DNA of 64,000 nucleotides from NCBI GenBank assembly GCA_020543525.1, contig JAHYIO010000028.1, forward strand, positions 930,001 to 994,000, in the 5' to 3' direction. Shown one piece after another: positions 24,570-36,678 of this stretch. Each line of letters opens with the position of its first letter. The first letter of the stretch is position 1. The notes under the pieces were generated by a model. That model saw only the letters and a program-made list of their open reading frames with translations, searched no databases and had not been told where the DNA came from. Source of the DNA: Coriolopsis trogii. Its lineage: Eukaryota; Basidiomycota; Agaricomycetes; Polyporales; Polyporaceae. The position numbers and the translations under genes were made by a program.

Positions 24570-24588
24570 GGGGGGGGGGGATTTTATA
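24570..24588 (-). promoter_or_regulatory. TATA box with adjacent poly-C tract
   Basis: On the minus strand TATAAAA (24588-24582) is followed at once by a run of about eleven C residues. It lies about 175 bases before the ATG at 24407, a normal distance for a core promoter. The homopolymer is the longest in the window and may also be an assembly weak point. Confidence 0.5.
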
Positions 24589-25026
24589 CCAGGACAGCGA
24601 CTTAGGTCTACCGCAGCTTGCCGCAATCTCTACGACATCGTGCCACTCACTTTCGCTTAGTGCAGAACAGCATGTCCTTGGGGCGAGGCAGCCACAAAGC
24701 AAGCTTTGGCAGACTGAACCTGCATACCAGCCAAGTCAGAGAATTTCACGCGTATGGGCTACGACGTACGCACTTCACATGGCGCTTGCAGGGGGGAGGG
24801 TGATTTCACGAAGGGATCTTTGTCTCAAGTGGCACAATCCTCCAAAGGAAAGCTTCACGTGATCAAGCCTCGATGCATGTCTGATGGCACTCGCCAAGCA
24901 AATTTGCATCCAAAAGATGAGGAACGCACGTAATCATTGGCAGCACAGACAAAGCAATGAACGATCGATAGCCAGCACGGACAGCAGTAGCACAGGTCGC
25001 GGACGAGAAAACGAGGACGATAGCAA
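24589..25026. other. Intergenic, MSH2 3' flank and membrane-protein promoter
   Basis: About 440 bases between the MSH2 stop and the promoter of the downstream gene. Hydrophobic minus frames at 24855-25096 overlap the end of MSH2 and appear to be chance. Nothing else seen. Confidence 0.4.
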
Positions 25027-28000
25027 TCACAACGACGCGAGGAGACTCTGCGCCCATGGATTGCTCTCGATCCTCGGGCGGAACTGCTCGACACACCTCC
25101 TCAGCTCCTCTAGCTGGTGTTCTGGAGAGTCTTCATCGTCCCCCATCACAATATCTTCACCATCGTTGGACGCGGTCGCCCACGCGCGCAACATCTCTTC
25201 GACAATCTGGGTCCCCTCTTCGATCACTTCCGGTGGTAGATCCGGCTCAGACTTCTCTTGTGTGAAGTCTTCGAGCTCGTCGGCCTTCTTCCTGGCCAGC
25301 TGTTTAAGATCACAATAAGCGCCTCACCCGATGCCACATCACCAGAAGATCACACCTTCACCACGTTCTCGGGGAAGTTCGCCAATTCAGCCACGTGGAT
25401 ACCAAAGCTCTGGTCGCACACGCCTGCCGCAGCAGTCAGGACGTACCCGTTGTTCATTCTAGCATCGCACTCACCAGGCTCCACTTTATAAAGCAGGGTG
25501 ATATCCCGATCGCGGCCGTTATCGTCGGACCTCGAGACGTGCGCGACGACATGGAGGTTCTTGACATGCTTGATTTCCTGGTCCAGCGCGGTAAGTTCGT
25601 GGAAATGCGTCGCGAACATACAGAATGCATGGATTTGCGATGCGATGTGTCTATAGATGGACGTTCAGCCGACTGGCAACTACAATTCCACGACATGACT
25701 CACTCAGAGATGGCCCAAGCCAGGCCAAAACCGTCGTATGTCGACGTCCCTATAACGGATGCGAATCTTCATAGCTGACAGCGGAGCGAGTTCACGTACC
25801 TCGTCCTAGTTCGTCAATTATGATCAACGAATCCTTGGACGCTGACTGTAGAATAGGCCCGAAGTTAGACATTGTTACCACCATCGCATGGCACACATAC
25901 TCGTAGAATCGTCGCGGTCTCAAGCATCTCTGCCATGAACGTCGATATCCCCTTCAGCTGGCTGTCGCCCGCACCGACACGACACAAAATCGAGTCGAAG
26001 ATGGGTATGCTTGCAGATGCGCAGGGAACGAAGCTGCCCGTTTGCGCCATGAGGGCGATGACACCGACTTGGCGGATGTACGTGCTTTTCCCACCCATGT
26101 TGGGTCCCGCTAGAGACGAAACCGATGCGTGAGTGACGACGATCTAGGCAACACAGACTAGCACGACGCACTGATGATCTGGAACTCGCTCTGATCTGTT
26201 AAATGCTCCCGTGAGTTCCTGTCAAAAGCCACGCATCTGAGGGTTCTACCTTTGATCATCTCTACGTCATTCGGGATGAAGCTGACGTCGTCCTGGACTT
26301 CAAGACAAGGGTGTCGGGCTTCCTTGAGGATGAGACTGCCCGAACCTACGAAAGCATTAGAAGTCGACATCCGAGGCGAGGTATATGCGGCATTGCGTAC
26401 CTTTCTCAAGAATTTCAGGCTTCACGTATGTTTCCGGCGCGTTGACAGCGACATGAGCAAGACTCAAGGAATTCGTCAGTGCATATCACAGGGGGGCCAT
26501 AGAAGGCATGAGATACCTTATGATCACATCCAGGTGCGCAATTATGTTGTTCCATGCTTCCAGTACTGGTGTGTAGGTAGCTGGATCGCGCACGGTTACC
26601 ATGGAAGAACTACACAGGTCTTCGTCCGACTTACAAGCTATGTTCACGACTTCTTTGACAAGCCCGCTCTGTGTGCGGGAGTATTGCTCCGCGATCTCGC
26701 TGTACTGTGTCGAAAGATTCTTCAGAGTCGACGTCGTAAAGAACACGCCGCTCTTCGACGTGCCCAATTCGATCCATTGTTTCCCGGTCAATATTCTCGC
26801 GTCCTACTGGACAATCAGCTCGTGTAAGGATAGCAACGCGGGGGGCACGTACATTCTTCGTCACTCGGAAACAATACCCATATTGTGAGGAGTTCTCCAG
26901 ATGGAGCTTCTTGTCCAAGTCCAGGTCGAGGGTCTTCCCCACTTTGCGGTGCTCTGCGTCCAGACCGTCTCGTACCTTCGACAATTTGTCTGCCAGCTCT
27001 TGGAGTCGCTCATCGTAATCGGGTTTGATCACAAAGTTGTGGTTCTCGAGCTCGTCGAGGTCTAGGGTCTGCTCCACCATCTCAGAGTACTTGGACAAGG
27101 ACGCCTCGTATTCCTGCAAAGCTTTGTGTAAGAATGGTCCCGGTAAGAGTTGGTTGGACATACCCGGAACTTAGTAAGGTATGTCTCCTCTAGCAGGGCC
27201 TTCTGCTCACTTGAGTTGGCGTCCATACCGTCGATCGTACTAATGAGACCTTCGAGCTGGTACAAGTTCAGCTTACATAGTAAGTTACGTGTCTGTGAGA
27301 TCTTACCTTGAGCACCGCTTGATAGACCCGGACGACGTCCTCTAGAGAAGCAATCGACTTCTGAAACCTCTTACAAATACGGTGCATGTCGGGCATAAGC
27401 TTAAGGTAGTCGTCTTGCAGAGTTCGACGTGTGTTCGCGTCCTCGAAGAATGCCTCCACGAGACTCTGTCTCTGTACTGTATGCGCCTCAATCACCGACA
27501 TCAAACCGCTATGAGACGAGCAACTTACGGATCTCGTGTCGGTTCACCAGAGGCTGCTTCAGCCAACTGCCAAGCAATCGCGACCCCTGTGCGGTCTTGC
27601 ACTTGTTCAAGAGACCGAACAAAGTAGTGTTCTTGTTCGAACCCTGTAACTCTACAGTGAGCAGAGTCCTTGGAGGAATGCAGTTGTAGGCTTACAATAT
27701 TTCCTGGTGCTTCTGTGAGGTTCAGAGCTCGGAGTGCGCTAGCATCAAGGCGCATATACATGGACAAGTCGTGTGTCCGGATACTCCATGCGCCATGGTT
27801 GGAGGAGTCCGAGAGGAGAGATAGATACGATACCAAAGCAGATAGTGCAGCTGGTGCTGTTGGCAAGGACAGTTGCGCTGACGACAGAATCGGTCGAGGC
27901 ATTCGGGCCACTTAGATGTATGACACTCACGTATGGCGGCTGCGCTATCAGTGGACGAGGAAGGCGCTGAACTAGCATTCAGCAGTCTCAAGAGGTCCTC

Positions 28001-29034
28001 GTTGATGTTTTTAGTCGTAAAGTCGCCTATGAAGATCGGTTGAGTCAGGGGTCTTGCTGGGAGACCGGATGGGAGACCGGATGGGAGAATGTGGCACTCA
28101 CTCGGTTTACGCTCCGTAACGACAACACCACAGCGGTCAAGGACCTCCTTCAATTTCCGCAGATCCAAGTCCCGTTCCGTAGTTCCAGAGTTAGTCCCCG
28201 TCGGAATGACGGCCTCTTTAACTGAGAGTTGGATTATGAGCGTCTGCGCACATAGGAAGACGAGGGACAAAGGACGCGGTCAGTATGGGTGCCTATATGC
28301 GGTAGTCGTAACAATGGCGCACCTCAGTGTTTGAAAAAAGGTCATTGTCTACAAAGTCGGCGACACCCAACTCTCGCGTGCTGCTATCCGCAAACGCGAC
28401 ACCAACGTTCTTTGTCTTCACAGCGCTGCTGCTCCCCGGAACGGCAGCGACGTTTGCGATTCTTATGGCCATCACAATAGGCGCGGAAACAATATCCGTG
28501 TTCACGAACAGCAGATCTTCAACTGCAGAGAGGTTACCGGGAGAAGCCTGTGCCGCGAGCAGATATTCAGCTTCTGGATTAAGGGACAACCATATTAGAG
28601 CCAGCTTACCTCTTTGTCCAAGACAAACTTCGTGGCCTTCTTGCCCTGTCCTGCTTCCGGGACCCAGATCTCCACCTTGAGCTGTTTGGTCGTGAGCGCA
28701 TCCCGCAGAAAGCTCTTCGCGAGACTCTCGCTGAGTGTGACACTGGGCAACCCCGAGCGCCCACCGAGATACCTGATGACCGAATTCGTTCGAAACACAT
28801 GCGTGGCAACATAGAGCGCGTCGGGACCGTGCACCGAATAGTACTCGTTCCGGAAGAACAAGCGGACCGTGCCAGTCTCGGGAGACTTGGGGGTGAGTTT
28901 GGCAAAGAAGGAACAAAACCCAGGATGCGAAGAGTTGTCTGCGCCGTGGTCAGACGCAGTGTGTATGTCAACTTAGAGCATCACACACCTATCTCGTACT
29001 CGGCATCCTTCTCCTTTCCGTACATGAGCGACAT
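25027..29034 (-). CDS. MSH2: DNA mismatch repair protein MSH2 (MutS homologue)
   Basis: A gene of a dozen or more short exons starting [15 protein letters not shown] (29034-28989). Exon 2 (28938-28610) holds the mismatch-binding domain with [19 protein letters not shown]. Then come the connector ([15 protein letters not shown]), core and lever domains ([46 protein letters not shown]) and clamp. The ATPase has Walker [17 protein letters not shown] near 26100, the [17 protein letters not shown] signature, Walker B with [20 protein letters not shown] near 25830, and [12 protein letters not shown]. The C-terminal dimerisation region runs [28 protein letters not shown] to [12 protein letters not shown] and the stop at 25027. 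MSH2 pairs with MSH6 or MSH3 in the nucleus to recognise mismatches and small loops. All key motifs are intact, so it should be functional. Confidence 0.96.
28059..28088. repeat. 12-base tandem repeat in an MSH2 intron
   Basis: The unit GGGAGACCGGAT is present twice in tandem with a further partial copy (GGGAGA). It lies between two MSH2 exons and so is probably intronic. Confidence 0.6.
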
Positions 29035-29949
29035 GGTGGCAAGTATACAGCAGCCAGTGTGCGGAGGCGCTGGCGACGCGTCGCGTGGACGCGTTCGACG
29101 CGTACAAGTCGGAGTGTCACGCTTTTAGTCTCCGCTCGCGACACGCTCTGGCATAGGCGCCGGGCAACCCAGTTTTCCTCGCTCGATCTCCCCAACGTCC
29201 TCCTTGGCCCCTTCGTGGCGTGCAATTATCTCCCACTTGCGTGTCTCTCCCCTGCATGGACGCAGCTGCAGGGCGTTTTGGGTTGTAGGGTAGCGAAGTC
29301 GAGGGTATCAGTACTACGCAGGTAAGTAAGTGGTCCTTTCTCCACACGCACCACTTGTGTACAGGCACAGCGGCCTATGTCCCACCGCAGTTCCTGAAGT
29401 GGCTATATGGTGCAAGAGCAAACCCCTTTCACTTCCTTAATTACTTCGATACCCCTTTCTACACGGTATAGAGGTTTGTCACGGAAGATACATTCCCTAG
29501 TAGCAAACGACTCATGTCTGATCCCTATGTACCTGTTCAATCCCATCCAATGCATCAAGTTTTCCCTCTCCAATCAGAGCTTTGCCCCGCCAGCGTGCGA
29601 TTTGACTTGTATTCTTTGTACCCGAGATTTGTGTTATGAGGAACGAGCAGCCGTGATAGAGCGGCCTGGACATTTGGCTCGACAGCATCTCGCTGCGTAC
29701 TTCCCTGCCCCAGCAAGGTCATTGTAGCGATTGCGTAACCGCATGGCGTGGTTCAAGGAGAGGCAGACACCTATCATCGCCTCGAAGATGAATCTCGTAG
29801 CCACACTGGAATACTATCGATCGTACGGGTCACAGTATACATACATTCCTCCAGAGAGCACGGAGACGTGCAATACAAACAAAGTCGGTCCATGAACGCC
29901 TTAAGAGAAATCGGTATTGTCGGGACAATAGAGCACGTCTTCCCGTCGA
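29035..29949. other. Intergenic region without a recognised gene
   Basis: 0.9 kb holding the MSH2 promoter and the PMP3 3' flank. A plus frame at 29407-29727 shows no family features. Nothing else seen. Confidence 0.4.
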
Positions 29950-30573
29950 TCAGTGCGTGTACGCGCCCCCGGTAGCACCATAGTTGGCTTGAGGAGCGAC
30001 ACCAGGAAGGCCACCTGGGGCAGCCTGGTATTCGCCATTGCCAACGTCTGCAAAACACAAATGAGCAACAACCCATACGCAAGTGCAGCACTCAGGCGAC
30101 GTACAGACAAACCCTCCACGGCCATAACGTTCCTCGGCTTGCATCTTCTTGTATATCAACCAAAACGCATGCTAGGAAAGGGAACCGCGACATTGTAAGC
30201 CACCGCACGGTAGTGTCATGCTGTTATGCACTCACCAAATGTCCTGGTAGGTAACCGAGGCTGCATGAGAAGCAACACCGCAACGGGACGCAAGCAGGGT
30301 CAGAGAATGATTCGAATTTGTCGTCATGCCACAAGGGCAAGCGAAACACGAAGCGTGAAACACAACTCACACAGTCAAGAGGATGTTGATGAGCAAATCG
30401 CAGCTGCAACCGGTGATGAATGCCGCCGCTGCTGGAGGGAAGAGGATAGCAACCTATACAGTAAACAAAACTCTGTTTCAGTTCTCCGCGTTCCTCCGCA
30501 CCTCACTGAGAAGTCCCTGGTTCGGACGACGAGTACTTACAACGATGAGGAGGACGTCTGATCCGCGAACCAT
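29950..30573 (-). CDS. PMP3: Plasma membrane proteolipid PMP3
   Basis: Five small exons. Exon 1 (30573-30541) is MVRGSDVLLIV; exon 2 (30453-30371) is VAILFPPAAAAFITGCSCD onward; then LGYLPGHL, HAFWLIYKKMQAEERYGRGG, and a last exon ending in NYGATGGAYTH and the stop at 29950. This is the UPF0057/Pmp3 family: two hydrophobic helices with the FPP and LGYLPGHxHAFW signatures, about 94 residues with a Gly/Tyr/Ala tail that is typical of basidiomycete members and longer than the yeast protein. Pmp3 helps maintain plasma-membrane potential and limits sodium uptake under salt stress. Phases are consistent throughout. Confidence 0.95.
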
Positions 30574-31359
30574 GACAGTAGGACAGGCAGGAGTAGCTAG
30601 TCTAGCGGGTGTGACCGAGGTAGCTCGAGAGGATGGTGGAGGTAAGGGAGAGGGTTGGGTGTGGAGTGAGCACGGTGGGCATACGGGCCTGCGGGACGAG
30701 GACAGTCGGGCTGCGCCGCGGCTAGGCACGCACAACGTGTCGTCATCGCCGGGGTCGCCGCCGAGTGACGTAATCTTCCCTCAATGCCAATGTGACATCC
30801 GTGCACGCCTCCGTTACGCGACGCGTCAGACGCCCAACGCGTCGCGTGCCAGGATGCTCCGACATGGGCTCGGGTTGCAATGGCCGGGCATTCCAGGACA
30901 CTCTCTCGACTGTCCAGTCGACTGTACGCTTGCTATAACCTAATTATATCCTAGTAAAACGCCCGCAAAGGACTCAAACCCGTGGTGTCAAGCGTGGCAA
31001 TTGTTTCAAGTTCAAGACTCTAGATACATGCAAACATCGAATCTCTGGAGATGCATCAAGTAAGAATACATGCGAATAAGTAGCCTAACGTGCTGGTAGC
31101 AGATGAGTAGTTGTCATCACAAAGACAGACAGAGACAGACAGACATATAGTAGCAAGATAAAAGTAGACGTCGACAACTGTCAGATGATATCAGATATAG
31201 AGAAGGAAGGGAGGGCATGGCTAAGGGGCATGCAGCAGTCAACGAAGGAACAATTACGGCAGTCGGGACCTCCGCCGGTACCGGAGGCGGTAGGCTGGCA
31301 AGATTAGGAACATTATGTCGTATAATGGATCGCGCCCCAAGTCCTTCGGGTGGCACTCC
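30574..31359. other. Intergenic region with microsatellite
   Basis: 0.8 kb between the PMP3 start and the G-alpha stop. A plus frame at 30383-30943 overlaps PMP3 exons on the other strand and is a shadow. No gene recognised apart from the GACA repeat listed separately. Confidence 0.4.
31124..31145. repeat. GACA-type microsatellite
   Basis: A short run of GACA/GAGACA units (gacagacagagacagacagaca) in the intergenic space after the G-alpha gene. Confidence 0.7.
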
Positions 31360-33482
31360 TCATAGCATATCGGTTGCAATGAGATGCGTGACCAGGATCG
31401 CATCGCGTACTAGAGACCCGAGGCTGTCAGCCAGCGAGCTTAACAGGGACGGTCAGACAGAGACACTCACTGCGCATCAAGACAGCGGACGTCAGATCGA
31501 TATTCTACGGAACGAATATAATCAGCTCGTTCCAGGTAAACATTGAGGCGTCGAGGATACTCACAACAGCACAAGTACTATGCACATGTAATTGCCGCGG
31601 CTGAGGTGAATGGTGGTGGTGCATCGCGAGCAACTTTTTCCGAAGGTCTGTCCTGTGCATCAGCCAAGGGCTCGCGAAGCCGAGTCCTATGCTTACATTC
31701 TGTGACAGACTCGAGGTTGTTCTCCCCTTTGTAGCTCTTCACGTAACTTGAAAACTGTATGCCCGACTTGAGCCTTGCGTCCAGAATATCGGTCTTGTTC
31801 AACAGCAAAATGAACTGGCAGTTGCTGAGCAATCGGCTGGAGCAGATCGTCTTCCACAATGTGAAGGAGTCCAACTGAAACAAGATGGTTAAGTCAAGGA
31901 GAAAGACATCTACTATATCATCGAAGCACTTACCAGGCGATTGACAGACCGGTCTTCAAGCAACACCTCATTGAAGCCCGCAGCGGAACAGAGAAAGATG
32001 ATGGCGTTCACTGACGCACCGTCGTTAGTGGCATCCGGCAGAATGTTGAGCTTTACTCACCGTCGTCGAAGAATGGTACCCAGGCAGCTAGATAGCGCAA
32101 TGAACGGTCCAACCATGTATGCCTACAAATTCGCATGACTTTACCTCTTTGGCCGCGACAACCTCCCACATCATAAAATATCCACATCTGTCCGTGTTCG
32201 GCGGCTTCAGAATCAACGGCGTTGAGTTAGCTATTCTTGGTCGACGGGATCAAAATATAGACTTACGGGTCTCCATCACCAACCGATGCTCCTCCACGCC
32301 TACGGTCTGTAATCGTGCACGCAAGATGTCATCTACACATGTCATCAGAGAAATGTTCCGTCCGCACACATGAAACACAGTTCCATACCAAATGTCGGCT
32401 CATAGTCCATGTGTGCCACTCGTTCCGCCTGGTCCAGAAAGCTAATTCGACATCCGTCAGCCACCAACGGTCGCAGACGCCACGAAACACACGGAACGGG
32501 GACGTTTCACTCACAAGCCTGATTGCTCCTGCAGCGCGACGCCTTCGTCCCTGAGACCTATCTGCACAGACTCGCACTTCCACAGCGCCACGATGTCCGC
32601 CCGACACGCGTCCAGGATCTGCCGCGCGTTCTCCAGCTCCTCGGGGTAATTCGCTGTCGGCAAATCCTCCTGCGCCCGTCGCCTCAGTAAAGCCTTCCAC
32701 CCGCGCCCACCGCGCACTGCAATGTCCGTCGCCCGCCCAGCCGACCAAGTTCCGGGCCGCATGTCGGCAGGTGCGCTTCCCCGCGTCGGCACATCGGACA
32801 CTGCGAGCTGCTTGACGAGGATCTTCTCCACCTGGCGCAGCGGCGACAGGGCGAGCCTGAACCGGCGGATCTCGCCTATGGGCTGCGGCGTTGCCGACAC
32901 GCGGTGGTGCGCGAAGCTCGCGACCGTTGGACTCGTGTCGCCCGATTTGCCGGGGCCGCCTTGCATTTGCGTGCTGCTGCCGATGGGGACGTAGGAGGAT
33001 GTGTAAGGCGAGGAGTATGTCGCGCCGCCATGGCTGAAGAAGTCGATGACGAAGTTGACCGAGCGGACGAGATTAAGATGGATGACTGCGCGCCAGGCGT
33101 CGGTCTCGGCCTGGAGTGCCTTGGGCGTGAAGTAGAGTTGGAAGTTCTTGAGCATGGTGGACTTTCCGGACTCGGACTGACCTATTCGCGCCGCACGCCA
33201 CAGAAACAAGGCGAGTGGAGGAACATTTATCGTACCTGGCAGTTAGGACAGCTGGGATGGCGGGGACACACCTAAGAGCAATAACCTCGTCTCCATCTTC
33301 TGCCTCCTCCGAGTGGCCTGTCGTTCCGACTCGAGCTCGCGGTCGATAGCGTCAGACACGCGCTGTGCCTCGCTCTCCTCCTCCATGCGCAGTGCCCTCT
33401 CGAGCTCAGTCTCATCGGGCGGGGGATATGGGGGCCAAACATTGTCGCGAGGTTGGACGGACGTCTTGCCTTTGTTCGACAT
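31360..33482 (-). CDS. Divergent large G-protein alpha subunit
   Basis: A multi-exon gene from MSNKGKTSVQPRDN (33482) to VTHLIATDML and the stop at 31360. The N-terminus is charged (RQATRRRQKMETRLLLLG) and lacks the MGxxxS myristoylation signal. The P-loop GQSESGKST is formed across an intron. A helical insert of about 200 residues is larger than usual. Switch I is degenerate (EEHRLVMET, no RxKTxG), and switch II reads DVGGCRGQR, so the catalytic glutamine of DVGGQ is replaced by Cys. The rest is normal: AAWVPFFDDVNAIIFL, NKTD in LLLNKTDIL, and TCAV in place of TCAT. Such large divergent G-alpha subunits are expanded in basidiomycetes. The protein should bind GTP but probably hydrolyses it poorly. 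It is missing the usual C-terminal receptor motif. The joins near 32260 are provisional. Confidence 0.88.
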
Positions 33483-35168
33483 GCCGTCTGCGTCTGAACG
33501 ACGGACGCAATTGAGGCGGGTCAGGCCTACGGTCACGTCGTTGAAGGGGTGGTACATACGAGGTGCATCCGATGGCGAGGGAGAAGGGAGGCCGAAGGGG
33601 ATGACGCTGAGCGAGGCACGCGTGCGGGCGCGGTGAGAAGGCCGCAGGGGGGCCTCTGTGTTTGTCGTCGACGTACTCTTAGCGTCCGCGTTGTGCGCCC
33701 GTAACCCGGAAATCGGAGATTGAGGATCTTGGGGATCTGATGGCCATCCGCCGGTTGTCCCTCAACCGACCGAACCTCTCCCTGGGAGCCCGACAAGGCC
33801 ATACACGATTCCCGGACGACCATACTCCAAACACATCCACGAGTGCGTCTCCGCTCTCTCACACCCACTTTCCGGCATCCGCTTGCAAAACTCGTTACGC
33901 GGCCCTGTATCCGTCGGGTGTGCCCAGGGCAACTGGTGCCATCCTGCGACATGTCAATGTCATGGTCACACACGAAACGACCTGGTGTTGCGTTGGGTCG
34001 CTGCAACACTTGAATGACAGTGAGTAGGGAAGCATAGCAAGGTCGGACGAGCGGATCACCTTCCTCAGCTACTGCATACGCCTGTTGCATCGCTGACATA
34101 GTGGGTGAATGTTGAGGCTCTGAACAGCCTCGGCCTGCCCGCATTTTTGGTCCACCCCGTCCTTCTCGGATGCCTCTTGGGCGTCAAGGCTCTGATTTCA
34201 CAAATACCATCACTCCCAGCGCGAGTGGCCTCTACCAACGGCGCCGGCATACGACCATCCAGGTATGTATATTTGAGGCCACGCATCGAGCACAAATAAT
34301 CTGCACTGCCGTTGTTCTCGAGTCGGCTTGTCTTGTCAGCCACACTCACGGCAATGTCGTGACTAGTTATTAATCAGTGCTCCCACTCTTGATCTTAGAC
34401 TACAACCTTTGAGCCAAGGTTGAATGCATGGACACGGATCGCCGCGATTCTTTTACCTCCACAGCCCTCTAATCAGGGGATCATCCGACGGGCATCGATC
34501 TTCAGCGTGCCCTTTGGGCAAGGACGCTCTCATCCATCAATATGCATCAATGTTCGCCCAGGCACAACGTACTATTGGTGCATACGTCCACGTATGCGGA
34601 AGTAATATACCATGCCGCGCCTTACGGTACGGTACGCACTTCTTCAGCAGGGCATTTATAACATATATCCTGCGCCAATGCAGATTGACTCAACTTCAAT
34701 GTCACACCCATCGTGCGTGAGGTCATTCCAGGTCAGCCTCCATGCAGATGACCCCGCATCTCTGGGCTCGACTGACTCCAATGACTTCACAGGTGCTCTG
34801 CTGCAGCTGACTTTCGTGGATGGACATTGCAGCATATGTTCCGCGACTTCGGAGTATCACATCAGCTCTGCTATGCAGTAAGCACAGTTTCCATTTCGCA
34901 GATGACTCGGAGGAGATCGCTACTTACTATCACCGTCAGTCCATGCTTTCCCTCGTCTAACACATTGCCTGCTCACTACTCACTGTCCGCTGATCGCCGC
35001 CAAACCTCACCCGAGGAGGCCGACATTTACATAATACCCTGCGCACAAGTCGACAATAGACATCCAGCCTTCCGCGCAACATTCTCTGAAAGAAGACGTC
35101 GTGAGAAGGAACAGATCTACCTGACACAAACGTTCATCCCACCTCACTGACTCCTCCCTCGATCTCAG
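33483..35168. other. Region without a recognised gene
   Basis: 1.7 kb with several medium open frames (minus 34144-33533, minus 34349-34065, plus 34424-34720) that match nothing I know and have no supporting splice structure. It must include the G-alpha promoter. Confidence 0.35.
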
Positions 35169-35889
35169 ATGGACCCGAAGCCGTCACGAGAAAGAGGAAC
35201 CGTCGGAGCCCGCAAGTCGTAAGACCCCGATCAACTTCTAGTGAGCTTGCCATGTCCGACCGTCATAAGCAGAGCCTCTCGCCTTCCACCCCTCCCTCCT
35301 TCCCCGGAAATTCACCTCAGGCTCCCGCCACTCTCCAGCCACCAGGCCGCCGTTCCCAGTTCCGACCAAGAACCCTCAGACTACGGGCTTCCTTCCACGC
35401 GCAACACATGGAGGCACGGCTGTCTGCTCTTCTATCCCCGCGGCCGCAGTGGACGCCCTCGTATCTTGAGGTAAAAGAAGTTCATGTCAGAGCCGTCGGA
35501 CGCCGACACGCCTGGTTATCTCGGGACGGGAAACACGATCGACGCCAGGTCGGGGATTCTCTCGGTCCCGTTTATGGCATGCCGGTCCCCTTCCCCAGCA
35601 AGCCCCCACGCCCCGTCGATCGCGCGAGGACGACATTCCGTAATGGGCGCAGCAAACCCCTCAGTTGCCCACCGACCCATTTGGCCTGTCAGCCGCTCTG
35701 CCGGACCCGCATGCACCCGTGAAGGTCGAGACGCGACAATCCGGAGTCCCACATGAGCGCAGTACGAGTACTTACAATGGTTGGACCGCACCAGCTGATG
35801 TCGATGCGCAACTTGCGTCGGCATCCTTGTCGGCCTCGCAGCATACACACATTTCGCTCAAGTCTACCCAAGAGACAGCCGCACAGTGA
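35169..35889 (+). CDS. Possible small hypothetical gene
   Basis: An ATG at 35169 gives MDPKPSRERGTVGARKS. A donor (gtaaga) at about 35219 and an acceptor ending ttctag at about 35240 join it in phase to ELAMSDRHKQSLSPSTPP and a Pro/Ser-rich sequence. Farther on, the frame SDADTPGYLGTGNTIDARSG (35495-35555) and a possible last exon ending LKSTQETAAQ at 35889 look protein-like, but I could not join them without forcing splice sites. No family recognised; it may be an expressed disordered protein or a chance set of frames. Confidence 0.3.
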
Positions 35890-36678
35890 ACATCATCAAC
35901 ACGATTCATCGACATATGTACGGATGCACAGATAGGAACATGTATGGCAGGGACGTGAGCAAGCGATGAGCTAAGGAGCTCGTTGTACAGCGACAGCAGG
36001 GTTCTGAGGACGGTGGTGAGAATGGAGGATGGGTGTGGGGGACGTGCGTGCGGTGACTGAGAGACTCTGAGAGTGGCAGAGGCCATGCAAGAAGCAACGG
36101 AGAGGATAGTAAGGTACCAATTGCCAGGTGAATAGGAAGAGAAGGGGAGAGAGAGGAGGAAAGACCGAGACACAACGACCAAAGACCGGTAGCAAACACA
36201 CAAATAACGGGGACGCTCAAAGCGTGAACACGAACATACATAGCGAGTTGATACTTCAGAATATCATGGCAGCCCAATGTACCAAAAGAATATATGTACG
36301 CTTGACGGACGGATATGAATACAGAGAGACCGTGCAAGGGCCCAGGGCAAGGCGTCGAACATCGGATGATCAGCGAAGGAAAACACAGAATTACACATTG
36401 AGACCGTATCGGCGTAATGAAATGGAGTCCGGCGCGGGAAGGACAGAAGAAAAAGCTGGAAACCTTGTGGCAGCGGGATAGAGGGGACGAAGTGTGGGGA
36501 CGCTTGTGTATGATGGATCATGAAGGTGAGTGCGCATATACTTAGAATAGTCGTCAGGGCTCGATAGACAGCAGAGCACAAGAATGAGGACGAGTCCAAG
36601 TGGTAGTGAGTCTTGAGTGATGTAAGGAGAGGACATGAGGGAACACTGACAGTCCATCCGGACGCTGTCGCTGTTCGT
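35890..36678. other. Intergenic, LARP 3' flank
   Basis: 0.8 kb with no recognised gene. Includes a purine-rich stretch around 36126-36170. Frames on both strands here look like chance. Confidence 0.4.

Noticed and set aside
24855..25096. Hydrophobic minus-strand ORFs next to the MSH2 stop
   Set aside because: They overlap the last MSH2 exon in other frames, have no splice or promoter support, and look like shadow frames.
30955..31000. tRNA-like T-arm sequence (GGGTTTGAGTCC on the minus strand)
   Set aside because: The flanking bases do not pair into a five-base stem, and no matching acceptor, D-arm or anticodon arm is found within 100 bases.
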